DNA of 64,000 nucleotides from Casuarius casuarius (GCA_003342895.1 PTFA01000011.1:8953081-9017080); one strand, 5' to 3'. Positions 49,541 to 61,299 are shown, counted from the stretch's first letter. The notes: generated from the sequence alone by a model not told the origin. Numbers and translations are program-made.

Positions 49541-49622
49541 TATATTATCTTTGCATATTTTGTATGCTTTTTATATATTTATAGTTTTATAAATAATATA
49601 CATATTTTTTATAATTTTACAC
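49541..49622. repeat. AT-rich low-complexity stretch
   Basis: The stretch is almost purely A and T (TTTATATATTTATAG, ATAAATAATATACATA, TTTTTTATAATTTTAC). It lies just upstream of the tentative old LINE fragment and has no further signal. Confidence 0.8.
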
Positions 49623-49899
49623 AGAAATCTCTTACAATATGAAGAATACAGAATCTGCCAAAGGGTTAAGTAAATTAAAGCAGTGGGTAAGAGAGCTGGT
49701 TAGGCAGAATGTTGATTTGTGAAAAGAAATATTATGGCTGACACAGAAATCTGTATAGAAATTAGAGCCATAAAATGGTAAGTTGATTCTAGGATGCTAC
49801 AGAGAGAGTTTACATCTCTAGGGTAGTTAAAATAAAATAACACAGAATCAGCAAATGTTTTTATACATTGGAGAATCCTATAACAAGGCAGGATATTTG

Positions 49900-50640
49900 A
49901 TCCTGGCAGAGTTTTAATTACTCAGATGTTGATTTGGATGCAACTCAATACAAAAATGAAGAGGAGGAACATATTTTGAGAGGTATTTCAGGATTGCTTT
50001 CTTCCACAGCTTATTGAAGCATTCAGATGGTTAGAGGCTATTTTGGACCAAGTCCTAGAAAATATACTGAGTATGATAATAGGACTAAAGCAGAGAAACA
50101 CTCAGGACATTACAATATCATTAGTTCAAAATATTCTTGGGGGCTTGTGGAAGCAAAGTGAACATTCTGGACTGCAGGAAAGCTGACTTTGAGGAAATAT
50201 GAAATGCCCTAACAGGTTTTTGTTAGTATTTTATTGGTCAAGATTTTATTATGCAGAGGGAATCTAGCGGAGACTCTAGGAAGTGTTTTAGAAACAGTTG
50301 GTGATGCAATTAAAATCCATCCTGGTTCAGTCTAAAGGGAAAAAAGGCAACAGATGTAAGTTTGTTTAAGTGTCAATGTAAAAATAATTATAAACAGAAG
50401 GCTTCTTTAAAAATATATACAAAATGTAGTGAAGGGTGAATAGGGAAATCTCTCAAAATAAACATGAAAAAGTCAAGAACATAATTAGCAGTACTGAATG
50501 TCGAAACGTAAAGGGTATTTCAACTAACAAAGGATTCTGCTGCTGTATTTACAGTAAATGAAGAATAAAATGTGAAAGCGATCTACTTAAAAGGGAGATT
50601 GGGGAACTGAAAAAAGTCTAATAAAATTACAGATTTCAAG
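49900..50640 (+). repeat. Tentative old CR1/L3-type LINE fragment (region upstream of RT)
   Basis: The phrases GGAAGCAAAGTGAACATTCT, GGACTGCAGGAAAGCTGACTTTG, AAAAAGGCAACAGATGTAAG and CAGAAGGCTTCTTTAAAAAT follow the order expected for the segment between the endonuclease and reverse transcriptase of CR1/L3 elements. That segment includes RKADF-like and KKxFYKYI-like positions. Frames are broken by many stops. About 900 bases further on, 51680-51800 reads as the next LINE segment (early RT), which supports a single old copy since split. The identification is by eye only and could be wrong for this half. Confidence 0.35.
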
Positions 50641-50699
50641 AAGAGGTGGGAGATGGCAAGCTGCTCAGGGCAAAGATTATATTTCCTAATGAAGCCAGT

Positions 50700-50885
50700 T
50701 ATCACACTTCTATTGTATTTAGCACATTCAGAGCTCTGTACTGCCTGGTAAGAGATACAGGGAAGTTAGCTCCACTTTACAGACAGGAAAGCAGAGGCAG
50801 AGCTGTGCTAAGTCTGGTGCAAATCGAATTGGTAGCATGGATGGAATTAAAGGGCTTTTTGATTGACAGCTCCCTGCCTTTCCCT
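50700..50885 (-). repeat. MIR-like SINE, antisense
   Basis: Plus-strand blocks in the order of an inverted MIR are present. CTATTGTATTTAGCAC and CTCTGTACTGCCTGGTAAGA (family AGCGCTGTAC...AGTAAGAGA) lead to CTCCACTTTACAGACAGGAA (family CCATTTTACAGATGAGGAAA). GCAGAGGCAGAGCTGTGCTAAG, AATTGGTAGCATGGATGGAA and GACAGCTCCCTGCC follow. It lies between two segments of an old LINE and probably inserted into it. Confidence 0.65.
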
Positions 50886-51230
50886 TCTTGTTCTTGCAAG
50901 GGTGCCAAGTTCTGGTTTTAGGCAGGGGAAGATCCAAAAAAAAGCAAGAGAATGGGAATTAAATTATTTTCTGTGGCTCTTATTTTACAAAATTTTCCAC
51001 ATCAGCAGGCTCCTCTCACAGCCACACTGAAGCCAGCAGTGGCACAGGTTTCCACCTACCTGAAATCATTTGCAGGAGGGGGACAGGAATGTTTTAGGAA
51101 CCTATAACATGTGGAATAGCTTATGATATCTGAGGAAGAGAGGGCCTGGCCATGCCTGCAAGTGGACAGACGACATACATGTTTGTATCTGTGCAGAACC
51201 CAATCTATAAGCCTAGGCAGCAAGCAAGTC

Positions 51231-51280
51231 TTCCTTCCTTCCTTCCTTCCATCCATTTGTCTGTCCATCAATTCATCCAC
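51231..51280. repeat. TTCC tetranucleotide microsatellite with degenerate ATCC/GTCC extension
   Basis: Five TTCC units (51231-51250) are followed by ATCC, GTCC and ATCC variants. It generates open frames with Ser/Pro/Ile-rich products at 51056-51448, which are not genes. Confidence 0.95.
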
Positions 51281-51515
51281 CACAGGCTCTGTCATAAAGC
51301 CCAAGGGAAAATTTGGACCCTGGCTTGCAAAGCGCATGTCGGAATTAAAATTATAAATGTTTCCACCAGTTTCAAAAAGACCACTCCTCTGCTTGAACTT
51401 AAGAACAAGTTTATGTTCTTAAATGATTTAGGGCCATGGTCTTCATGACCGTAGACATGACTGTAAAGGAAAATTTCTAGCATCTTAACGAAAGAGAAGT
51501 TACCAGAATGGTATT

Positions 51516-51557
51516 ACATAGCCATGTAACTACATAGCCAGGTAATACATAACCACG
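51516..51557. repeat. 15-16-bp tandem repeat, about 2.7 copies
   Basis: ACATAGCCATGTAACT, ACATAGCCAGGTAAT and ACATAACCACG lie head to tail. Confidence 0.85.
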
Positions 51558-51679
51558 AGAGCTCAATAAAATAAGATAGGAGCAGACGAAGTCTTTGGGA
51601 AATTATTTTTCAAGTTCCTTGATGAGAGTACTACAAAGTTGCAAACATAATGTCATTAGTCTGAGATAGGTAGGTGACA

Positions 51680-51800
51680 TCAATTATGGAAAAATATAAG
51701 CAAAAATGCGTAGGGTCATTGATGGAGCATGCTGTGGTACTTAATTCCTTTAGAGACAAGTAACATGGATTTATAAGAGTCTAGTATGGCTTAATTCAAT
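51680..51800 (+). repeat. Old CR1/L3-type LINE fragment, early RT region
   Basis: ATCAATTATGGAAAAATATA (51681 onward) corresponds to the family's ATTCCTGGGAAAATACTGGA block. AACATGGATTTATAAGAGTC (51763 onward) corresponds to the block encoding QHGF, with CAT GGA TTT at 51764-51772. GGCTTAATTCAATTG follows as the degraded TNLI position. A stop (TAG) lies between them. The segment fits as the continuation of the tentative LINE sequence at 49900-50640. Confidence 0.55.
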
Positions 51801-54144
51801 TGTGAAATTTTTTCACTTTTTACTGTGTGATATTTTCTGCATCCAGCACAGGAAGAACTGACACAAATTTATTTGTTAATGTATTTTATAGTGCTTTCAC
51901 CACTGACAATGATTAATTTCATGAAGGGGTTGTTTTGGTGAAGGAGGCAAAGCTTATGCTTTTCATCTGGAAACTGAGCCTGTTCCCACCATTTCGTCTG
52001 ATACTCCTGTAGGGTTTGCAATTGCACCGTTTTGGCTGTGGTGGAGAGGCAGGATGAGCTAGCTCATGCGGACCTCTGTACTGCCACAACTTGGCCCCTC
52101 ACATCAGCAGATACTTCCATCTTTTGGTTCTGACATGTTGTACATCACTTTTGCAAGTGGGACTGAAGCTTGTGGGTAAGTTAACTTTCACTGAATGTAG
52201 TGCTACTTTTTGTCTGGCGATTTCACATTTTCAAATAGTTTCTAGAACATATCAGGCAAAAGGTTGCTTGTGAAGGAGTGCACTTACAGACTGAAACCAG
52301 CCAAACAGAAGTGTCCAAACAAATATGTCAAAATAATTCACAGTTTGGGACAGATTTGGGGGGTAATCATCATTATGACCCGTTTCTCTTCTTCCAGGAA
52401 GTGTGGAGTCTTCTTGGTTACGGAATTACCCGGGCAACAATCATCTTAGAGTTTAATGACTATTGCAGGATTATTGTTTTGGTTAGAAGGCAGATTCATC
52501 TATAAGCATTCACTGTAATGGCTGGAAAATCAAATTAACAGACTGTTGCCAAGTTATTTATTATTCATATAAATATCTTAGCCTTTGTTCATTCTACCTG
52601 ATACTGTGTTCCCTTTTCTTTAATTATGGGATATGTGACTGAGGAAGTAACGTTTCAGGAACATGCAGGCAAAATATTGAAGTAATGCTGGGTGATGTGT
52701 CAGATAGTGATTGCACTAGCAAGAGCGATCTGTGAGTGTTAGAGCCTGGCTTTGCCGCAGAGGGCTACACTGAGCAGCAGCTTACCCAAGCAGCTCACCG
52801 CTCTATTTACTTTCCCAGCCCCATGTCCTTAGCACTGTTTCTGCTTTCTCCTGCTACATACACACATAGAGGTCTGCTTTCTTTGGCTTATGTCTCGCTT
52901 AAGATGAAACACGGCTTTTGATGATGATGAATAGCTACCTTACAAGTGCTTCGTGACTTAGTCAGTGTGTCTCACCTTCTCAGGTTATACCTAGTGTCAG
53001 TCAAGCCTCTTATTAAAATCTTTAAGTAGTTGTGTTTTAGTCATGTGTGTGAATTATTGACTGGCATACACTGAACAAAAAGGGGTTTGACCTTAATTAC
53101 CTAATAAAAAACAAGTACAGAACACCCCTGAAATGTCTGAAAATGCTTACTATGTCCAACCAGTTGAATTCCCGTGTAGTGCCAACAGGTTGTCCCCACT
53201 CAGTAGCATCTCCAAATTGTATTAGCATTGCCCATCTCCTCTTCCATGTGACTGGGAAGCCTTAATGCTTATCATTGTACCACTATTTACCACTAGTAGC
53301 CTATCTGTAAACAAGGCAAATTTTAGGGAATGGTTTACGATGGAATCAGGAGCTGCTGTGCTGCTGGTCCAGAGAGATGAAAATGTCATCTGACACATTT
53401 TTTATAACACTGAGATTATTATTTTTTTATTACCATGCAAGAAGTTTGCAACATTCATATCTTCAGGAAACTTCATAATAGTGAAGATGGCTTTGGTTTC
53501 CCCTCCTCCCTTCAGTTTCTGAGGTTCTCACAAGTAGGCTGAAGTGCATCCTTGTGTGTGTAAGAGGAAAAAGATGATGAATAAAAGCTAACAGCAATAG
53601 GAAATTCAAGACACAAGTGACAAAAAGGGATTTTATTGTTTAATGGTTCTTGAATTCCTAACTGCATATAATGGCACTGGAAAAGACGAGCAGGCTATAG
53701 AGGTGTCTCCATAGGGATATTGAAATTAAAATGCTATTGTTTTCTATACAAGCTACTGGCCAGACTTCAGATAGTTCACCATATTTGATTTCACGACCTT
53801 TCCAAACAAAGATAGTGCCCTGCCGAAAGTACAGAGCACAGCATCAAGGATAATTCAAAATGATGAGAAGAAGATGTTCTTCATGATATATAATAAAAAA
53901 CAGGACTATCCCTGGGTGGCTATATTGTGGATGGTTATGTTTATGATGCAGCAGCAATCCCTGACATATATGTTTGTGGTGCACTCTTCGAGAGGAAGCA
54001 ATTTTCTAACTAATGGAAAATACTCTTACTGGAAAAGGCTGAAGGAAAAATATAAATGAAGCTTTTGTGTTCTTCATTAGATAAAGCATTTCATAGCTGA
54101 ACATTGCTAAGTCTGTTTTCCAAGAAGAGATTCATAGGCTTTAA
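51801..54144. other. Unassigned noncoding DNA
   Basis: No gene, RNA or repeat family is recognised. Open frames do not exceed about 75 codons and show no domain. The DNA is AT-rich throughout. Confidence 0.6.
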
Positions 54145-54266
54145 GGTCCTGACCCAGAAAAGTTGTTAAACACACTGTTTAACTTGAAGCACGCGAGTTG
54201 TGTTTTGAATTCAGTAGGTTTACTTGGAGTTGTGTATTCGCTCAAGTGCGTGGCTGGACTGGGACC
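54145..54266. repeat. Old hairpin-type sauropsid repeat
   Basis: The order is characteristic. CCTGACCCAGAAAAG is followed by TTAAACACACTGTTTAACTT and GAAGCACGCGAG. The degraded centre TTTGAATTCAGTAGGTTTAC comes next, then CTCAAGTGCGTGG and CTGGACTGGGACC. In intact relatives the arms read TTAAGCACGTGAGTAGTCCC and TTGACTTCAATGGGACTACT around a central axis, with CCTGACCC-type ends. I recognise the family from turtle, crocodilian and bird sequence but cannot give its library name. Confidence 0.55.
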
Positions 54267-57200
54267 AAAGCTCTGTGGGGAAGGATTTGTAACTTTCTAT
54301 TGTTGATACTAGTACTATGGAAATAATAAGTAATAGTAATTATTGTGCTGTTTGGCAGTCCTTATTAAAATAAAACTGTACAGCTTGTTGGCTGCTTTGG
54401 TCAAAAACAATCTTCTTACTATGTTTGATTATATAGAGTTACCTTGTTCCTTCAAGGTTCTACAATGTTATTAATGAAACATTTGCATGCAGCTTCTTTT
54501 CTTTTGGTCTTGTATATAGCATCTTGTATATAGCAATTAGCAGAAGAATTTAAGGAGGAGACATTTAACAGTAAAAATTAGCAGTGGCTAAGATGGGGAT
54601 AAACTAAACTACTTTAAAATACTTGATAGCTGCTATTGTTGTCAAAAGTTAGAGCTTGCTGTGTTTGCTTTCTTTCCCAGTAAATAGCATTACCCCACAT
54701 AACATACCTCATGTATGCAGAACTGCATGTTGGCATGAGACACCCAGGTAGTACTTACTAACCCACATCTGAAATTCAAAATGAAAAAAAAAATCTCCAT
54801 TAGATAAAAGGCTCCCAGATTTCTGTCTCGGATTTCTAACACAGAAGAAGATGCTCATGCAATGTAGTTGTAATGAGTTTCACTTGTCCAGCACTCATCC
54901 ACCTTACAGTGCCCTCTCTGTACAATTGATCTGACATGCACAGACCAAACTACGAGGAGCGCACACTGGAACACCATATCACATTTATTGCTCATGTGCA
55001 TGCAGCCTGCATATACTCTGAACTGCACGCACAGTAGGACTTCTGCATCTCAGGGTCAATTGACACATATATGATGACCACTTGCCCAGAATTTTGGGCT
55101 AGTTACCCTCTTTCAATCAAACGGAAAAAAAAGTGACTAGCCAAAGTGGTAGTGTAAGTGGTAAAATCTACAAGTAGTAGTAAACTCATAGTGTTTTCAT
55201 AGTAAAGCCGTTAAAGCTATGCCCTGCAATTGCCTACAGTTTAGTTTACCAGCAGTTTAGTGCTTATTGTTTGTTTGGGAACGGCTTAATGTAAAAATCA
55301 GCAATATATTTAGCAATAATTAATTATTGTCAGTTAATTAAAAAATTGGCAATTAATTCAAATATGGTAATAAATTTGCAGGACTGGCCCTTCATAAGCC
55401 AACATGCTTCAAGCAGGCATTACATCTTATGTGTCCCTGTGGTTAAGAGAGTCAATTACAGTGGCAGACATTTTTTGCAAGGGGAAATTTTAGTTGATTG
55501 GAAGGAAACTCAAAATTTATACTTATCTAAATATAACGCAAAGGGAGACTCTCCAAGCAGCCTGCAAATTGTAGGGAAGCAAATTTTTGTCAGGATTGTG
55601 CACATGGAAGAAATATTGGATGGGAGAACCATGAGATAAAATTGTGAGCTGCTGACAGCCTTAAAAATTGCCCTAATTGAGAATGAGACTGTGAGGCACA
55701 TCTAACTGTTGCTAGGACCTTGAAAGGACTGGCACTTAATCTTCTAATTCTGTATTATGGAACAAAGCTGCAGTGTCTGTGACCTTGCAAAATCAGTTTG
55801 AGCCCAGCTGAGGTTTAAAGCCTTAAATCAAGATCCGCCAGAATGAGACAATTCTCGTAAGAATGATAACCCACAGATAAGGCAAAATGAAATCCAGTTG
55901 GCTCTTGATATGACTTGGACAAACTCTGGCAATGGAAATGTCAATCACATGGCCTTCTGCCAAGGTTAAATATTAACTTCCCTGCGATTCAACAGTCTGG
56001 ACACCTTGGCAATTGTTTCCAACACAAATACCACAGAAAAGCAAGAAATTTCTGTTAACAGCTGGTGTGAGGTGACTTGGAATAGGCTTTTTCATATACT
56101 TGGGAAGTTAGTGTTAGAAAAAGAGGAGAAAGTGATTGTTTTGGACAGTAACTGGTCTCCAGACATATGGACCCAAACCACTTCTCTGCTTGCTCATATA
56201 TTTGAAACGTAGAGCTAAGTCAAAGAGCTGTATTTTCTAGATGAAACTGGGGACCAGACAAATGCTTTAAAGTGAACCTGTGCATTCAGGGTTCCAGGTA
56301 GACTGTCTTTTGTTGACTTCTTACCATAAATCGCAAGTATCACATTTTCTCCACTGAAATTTTGTTTCACATTTCCTCATTACTCTTAAATTAGACATGC
56401 CAATTTTAAACATGTGAAAACATGAGCAGGTCTGATGATTTACAGGGACATATATTAACAGCTGATCATTGCCATTCACCTCTGTGTCTGTATGGTATCC
56501 TAGTCTCTCTAGAACAATGACATCTGTCACTTGTTTCTAAGTGTGAGGCAATGACATGATTTCTTCCACGTGTCCTTGGCCATAGTTGGAATGTTATTAC
56601 TGAAAGCACCTTTCTCTAAAAGGAAATGAAATTACAGTGCAGAAAAGGCTTCTGGCTGGACTCCAAACTTAATTTTATTGAAGTGCGGTATTGCCTTTCA
56701 TTATAAGTAAAAGCTGAGAGTAATCTAGGACTCATTCTGATGCCATGGTACCTAGTTTAAAATCATTTTCTTAGCATTATAAGATAAGAAGGGTAGGTAA
56801 TGGAAGTGAAAAATACTTTTATTTGGAACTTTGAACCTCCTATTCCAGGGATGGATTTGACATTTGATATGTTTTTGAACATAGTGGGGAAAAAAGTTTG
56901 CATGGTAAGGAAGCTCATCAGCACTGGTGGTCCAGTTTTATGCTGTCTTCCCTTGCAGCTCTCTATGGAAGTGGCTATGCATAATGTAATATCCTGTAAT
57001 CCCTAAATTTGGAGAGATTCTTTAGCTCCTATCAAGGGCCTCTGCTTTCACCAGCCGGACTCCTCCAGATTCAGGTTCCCCACCGTAGCCCACTATTATT
57101 CTCTTCCCTGTCCTCTCTGCCACTTCTTACCAAACACCTTTTAATCTTTATAATACTCAGAAATGGAGCGCTTAAATTATTTAAGCCTTTCCTGGGTAAC

Positions 57201-59571
57201 AGGCGGCTAGCTGTTCTTTATTTAGCTGACTAGCTGGTCTTTATTGTTTCCTCCCACATCTCATCCAGGCACGTCACAGTTGCAACACATTCCTAGAAAT
57301 ACACTTCTCTCCCATTTCCTTCCTCCCCTGTAATTTCATGCCAATGTCCTGTAGAGTATATTTCCCGGGGAATGCTTTTAAACCTTTTGCTGCTCTGCTT
57401 CCACTTCTTTGCTAAATCTGTTCTAAGCAGATCAAATCTGATAGGTAACTGATGTTATAGAAGGAACTCTGCTGGAGTTTTCTGAGAGTCAGAACGCAGT
57501 GCAGATCCGTACGAAAATAGAAAATCTGCAAGGAAGTTTTGCTGCGCTTGGTATCATTCTGTCTGTAATGTCTTTTTAAGTATCTGTACAAAGAATTCTT
57601 TTGGGCCATTTGTTCTGGGATGAGAAGTAACAGAGACAGGATGGATCAGTGAATTTGTTCTCTTTAAGAATGTTTGATTGAGAACTCTCTCTGAAACATT
57701 TTTTGTATTTTGTTTTTCCAGGTAAACTATACAGTGTCATGTTTGAGGTTTTCCTGTCACTCATAGCAGAAGGTGAATTTGTCGTTTGTTTTCCAGGATT
57801 TTGAATATGTGCTATCCCTTCTGGAATAAATAACAACTGTGAAAGGTGATTGGTTTGCCTCAAAACTGAGCTTTTCAGTTTTGGGAATAATACTTCCACC
57901 ATTGTTGTGGAATCAGAGCAAAATTCTACTTTAGAAGGTTAATTCTTTCTTTTATAGCATTTGTGTAAGCCCTTTTTACAGTTGGGATGTATTCTATCAA
58001 AAAGCCACCAAATGTATAAACAATGAATATCAGGTTCAAAACTAGATCACAGATAGGAAAAAGCACCTGATTTGCATGAAGCCTAGAAAAAGAAGTTATC
58101 TAAGGTTTAGGAAAATAAACCAGGATATCCAAACCCCTTCTCATCCTTGGAAGAACTGTACAGTTACATCTGTACTAGTAAAGCGAACAGAAAGGCTCTT
58201 GGACAATGAGACCAAGTGTCAGAGAGTAATCTGCATCACTGCTTGTAGCATGCCTTATTCCTCAAACCAAGGTTGGCTGTGTGCACACTGCCCGCTGGTA
58301 ACAGCTCTGGAAAGACCTAATTCCTGAGCTGTACCTGGGAGTTGCTTGGGAGAGAATTAGTGGGCATGGACCAAATGTGTACCAGTTGCTATACCAATAT
58401 AATGGTATAAAATACCATATTCCAGTTCCCAAGCACCACTTTGTTTTTGTAATATTTATGTCACCTCAGGTTCCAAATGACACAGAACATCATCTCTTTT
58501 CTTAACCTGCTGATAAAAACACTGAAGTTTGTCTCTTTATGTGGTAGAGCATCATCCTCACTAAAACATAATCTTCAGCCTTTTGACAAAAGTAATTTCG
58601 TAGAGGCAAATTTAAAGACAACTAAGTTGATCAGAAAATGAGGATGGGTTCTGCTTTAATGTTTTGCCAGAATTCCTCATAGAAATTATACAGTGCTACA
58701 ACAAAACTCCCTCAAGCTTTACAGAGAAAGAGCAAGTTTCAAAGCTTCCTTATCTTTTATCAGACACCCTATGCAATATGTGTGCTGGAGTGTACTTGTT
58801 ATTTTATTTCTTGCCTTAGATTCTGGCATTCTGTCAGATCAGGGTGGCCAGTTTGCAACTCATGTTTTGAATGCAGCTTATGAACAGTTCAAGTACATCT
58901 TTTTCAGTTCCTGTACTTCAATTAAACCCCCTCTCAGAGCTCACCTTTCTGGTCTTTGAAGTATGTGGGATGTGCCAGGTAGCTTTCAATCATTTGGTGT
59001 TTTTGATAAGAGGTTCATAGGACTGGAAGGGTTTTCTGTCTCTAGGTGAGTCATAAAATGCCTTGGCAAGGAGAACAGTTACATAAGAGATTTTCCATCT
59101 TTCCTCTGCACAACACTACAAGACACCATCATGATGGCTGGCATCATACAGAGATGACTCTTTGCTGCTTCTCCCTTCAGGGAATAAAATACTGAGAAGA
59201 ACTGGACAGGAGGTGCAGAGAGCAAGTAAGCTCTCCAAAGCATTACTTGACTTTGTTCTAAATGGAGGTTCCCTACATTTCGTATGGGCTGAGTTTTCTG
59301 GTTGAAAAAATACATTTACATAGAGTAAATTTCTTAGTAATACATTTTAATGATTATTTTGTGCCCTTTCTGGGTTAATTCTGAACTGCTTATTGAGAAT
59401 ATGATTGCAACTGTTGCTGAAATAAATCATTTTCCAAAAACTAGGTATTTCAGTGAATCAGAAATATCGATCATATGTCAGTTAAAAAAAAAAGTTACAG
59501 AAAAAAAGGAACATTACTTCAGTTTCAAACACTTTAAACTAAAAAAGGAAAAGATGTTTATGCTCTAGCAG
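54267..59571. other. Unassigned noncoding DNA
   Basis: No gene or RNA is recognised. The 97-codon plus-strand frame at 55346-55639, the 88-codon frame at 58693-58959 and the 108-codon minus-strand frame at 57576-57902 were inspected and have no supporting structure. A short match near 59014-59031 (TTCATAGGACTGGAAGGG) resembles the extreme 3' end of an antisense CR1. It could belong with the CR1 UTR fragment at 59572-59735, but about 540 bases separate them. Confidence 0.55.
54508..54535. repeat. 14-bp perfect tandem duplication
   Basis: TCTTGTATATAGCA occurs twice head to tail without mismatch. Confidence 0.95.
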
Positions 59572-59735
59572 TAGTTCTAAATACTCCAAGCAATGAAACA
59601 CTTCTCAGCTCCTCTGGGAATATTCTCTATAGCCGAATCAATCTTATTCTCAAGTGTTTTCCTGAAATTCAGTGTAAATTATCCTTTTTCTTAATATCAT
59701 TCTATAACTCCTACTTGTCCTCAATCTGCTTTTCA
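59572..59735 (-). repeat. CR1 LINE 3' region fragment, antisense
   Basis: On the minus strand the blocks follow the 3' end of an older CR1 subfamily. GGAGTTATAGAATGATATTA and AGAAAAAGGATAATTTACAC come first (family GGAGTAATGGGATGAAATTAAG, AAAAGGAAAATTTAGGCTG). TGAATTTCAGGAAAACACTT is next (family TGAATATCAGGAAAAACTTC). Then comes AAGATTGATTCGGCTATAGA, followed by ATTCCCAGAGGAGC and TTTCATTGCTTGGAGTATTT (family GAACAGTCTTCCCAGAGGAG, CCATTGCTTGGAGTCTTTA). Order and spacing are intact over about 160 bases. Both ends are truncated or too degraded to follow. Confidence 0.7.
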
Positions 59736-60209
59736 AGTATTTGTTAAGGAGCTTCGGATATATCCATCACTAGGTCTTTCTTTCAATAATAAAAAACATT
59801 TTCCATGCAAAGCAAATCTTCCATTACAGCCTAGCTAATGTTGACTCTGTTGGCCTTGGATCGGGGCCTAAATTACAGCTTGTTTAAAGAGGATTGAGTG
59901 GGTAAATGGAGAAAAAAGAGTGAAATTCTGTGTGAAAATAAAATTCCTCATTTTTTTGGTTCCTGAAAATTTGGAGATAAATAATTGGTAAGCTCCTGGT
60001 TTGGTGTTCTCAGATAAAGCACTAACTCATAAATAAGCAAGAGGGAGACAGTTAAGTACCTTGAATATCTATCAATTATGCTGCAACTGTTTTATGAAAA
60101 TAGAGGTAAATCTGTGACCTTCTGATAGGTCATAAATCTGAGTAACACGTTTAAATTTTCGTGCTACGAAATTCAAATATCTTACAAGGTTGCTATCTAT
60201 GCATTGTAG
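59736..60209. other. Unassigned DNA between two LINE fragments
   Basis: No gene is recognised. The downstream part may hold further unrecognisable sequence of the plus-strand LINE whose identifiable segment begins near 60210. Confidence 0.4.
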
Positions 60210-61015
60210 AGGTTCCAAGGTCAAAATATTTTGCATCCAGCATGGAAGTAATCCTATATTAGATCTCATCGTGACAAAGAAAAGTCAGTCTGAATTGACT
60301 GATTGATCTGAATTGGTTAAATAACCAGCATCAGTTCCTCAGTCCATTTCACCACATGGCTCACAGATAGTTATGCCACAATAGCGAGGGCATAAAACAG
60401 ACAAAGGAAGGAGCAGCAGAAACAATTCAAGGGAGGAGGGCAGGGGTAAAGCTGCTTTTACCTTGAAGTGCCTGGAACGTGAAAAAAAAAAGTGTCTTAC
60501 AGAGCTATGGAGTCAGAAAGTATATTGGTTATCTCATTGAAAATGAGTTCCCTGTGGAACGTATGGCCAAAAAGGCCAGTGTAATTGTTTAGAGCACAAA
60601 CGTGGGAGACCGATTAGGAGTAAGGAGTTTATATCACCCAGAATAAATACTTTGGGAATGCTCAAGTTTAGAGCCCACTCTTGAAGCACATATTTAAATA
60701 CTGGAAAAGGTTCAAAGAAGAATAAAGAGAAAGGTTAAAGACAGTTGGAGAGCTTTGATGTGATATATTTAGTTTGTCGAACAGGCAACTAACTTCATCT
60801 CAGTGTTTTAGTGAGGAACAAAAAATTGATAAAGAACACTTCAGTCTAACTGGAAAGGGCTGAACAAGACCACATGAATGGAAGCTAGACAAAAGCCCAT
60901 CGGAGATTCATTTCCAACATGGATGGCAATTTATCACTGGAGCTATTTACCAGGTATTGTGATGGATTCCCTAACACTTCCTATCTTTAAATCAAGATTT
61001 TAAGAGACATAATGT
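60210..61015 (+). repeat. Old CR1/L3-type LINE copy, endonuclease end joined to C-terminal and 3' region
   Basis: From 60256 the frame reads ILDLIVTKK, the LDLILTN-type block near the end of the LINE endonuclease domain. After about 240 less clear bases, TATGGCCAAAAAGGCCAGTG (60563 onward) matches the A-K-K-A-N block after the RT core. The PLLKHIFKYWKRF-like stretch (from about 60676) and TTCAAAGAAGAATAAAGAGA match the HLEY..QFW and KLERVQRRA positions. From 60926 the 3' end is clear: ATGGCAATTTATCACTGGAG, CTATTTACCAGGTATTGTGA and TGGATTCCCTAACACTTCCT. ATCTTTAAATCAAGATTTTA and AGAGACATAATG follow, as in the family's GGATTCTCCATCACT...TTTTTAAATCAAGATTGGATG. Most of the RT core is missing between the two parts. 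Confidence 0.7.
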
Positions 61016-61299
61016 TCCTCACATTCGGCTGTTCAACTGAAAGTAGAAATCAATATAGGGAAGTCTACTTATCTACATTCGCAGGTAGATATGATCACAG
61101 ATCCTTTAATTAAAACCTTTGAACTCCTAATACTGAGCACACTGTGTGTGGTTGCTGTATTTTAAAATAATAGCAAAATAGAAAATATAGTCTGAATGCA
61201 CTTCCCTATTTGGCTTTTTTAACATCGCATTTATCCAGGTAGGGCAATTTTTTTACCTTTCAACATTTCATAGCAGAGGTCTGTGGTGTTTTTTGAACT

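Noticed and set aside
58070..58077. ATTTGCAT octamer (also seen near 28603, 36629, 48354 and 54480), considered as POU-factor sites
   Set aside because: A handful of octamers in 64 kb of AT-rich DNA on two strands is about what chance gives, and no promoter accompanies them.
58693..58959. 88-codon frame containing SDQGGQF, resembling the second catalytic block of a retroviral or gypsy-type integrase
   Set aside because: Only about seven residues fit. The expected downstream segment with the catalytic Glu and the PYHPQ-type block is absent, and no other retroviral domain or LTR lies nearby. A chance match is the simpler reading.
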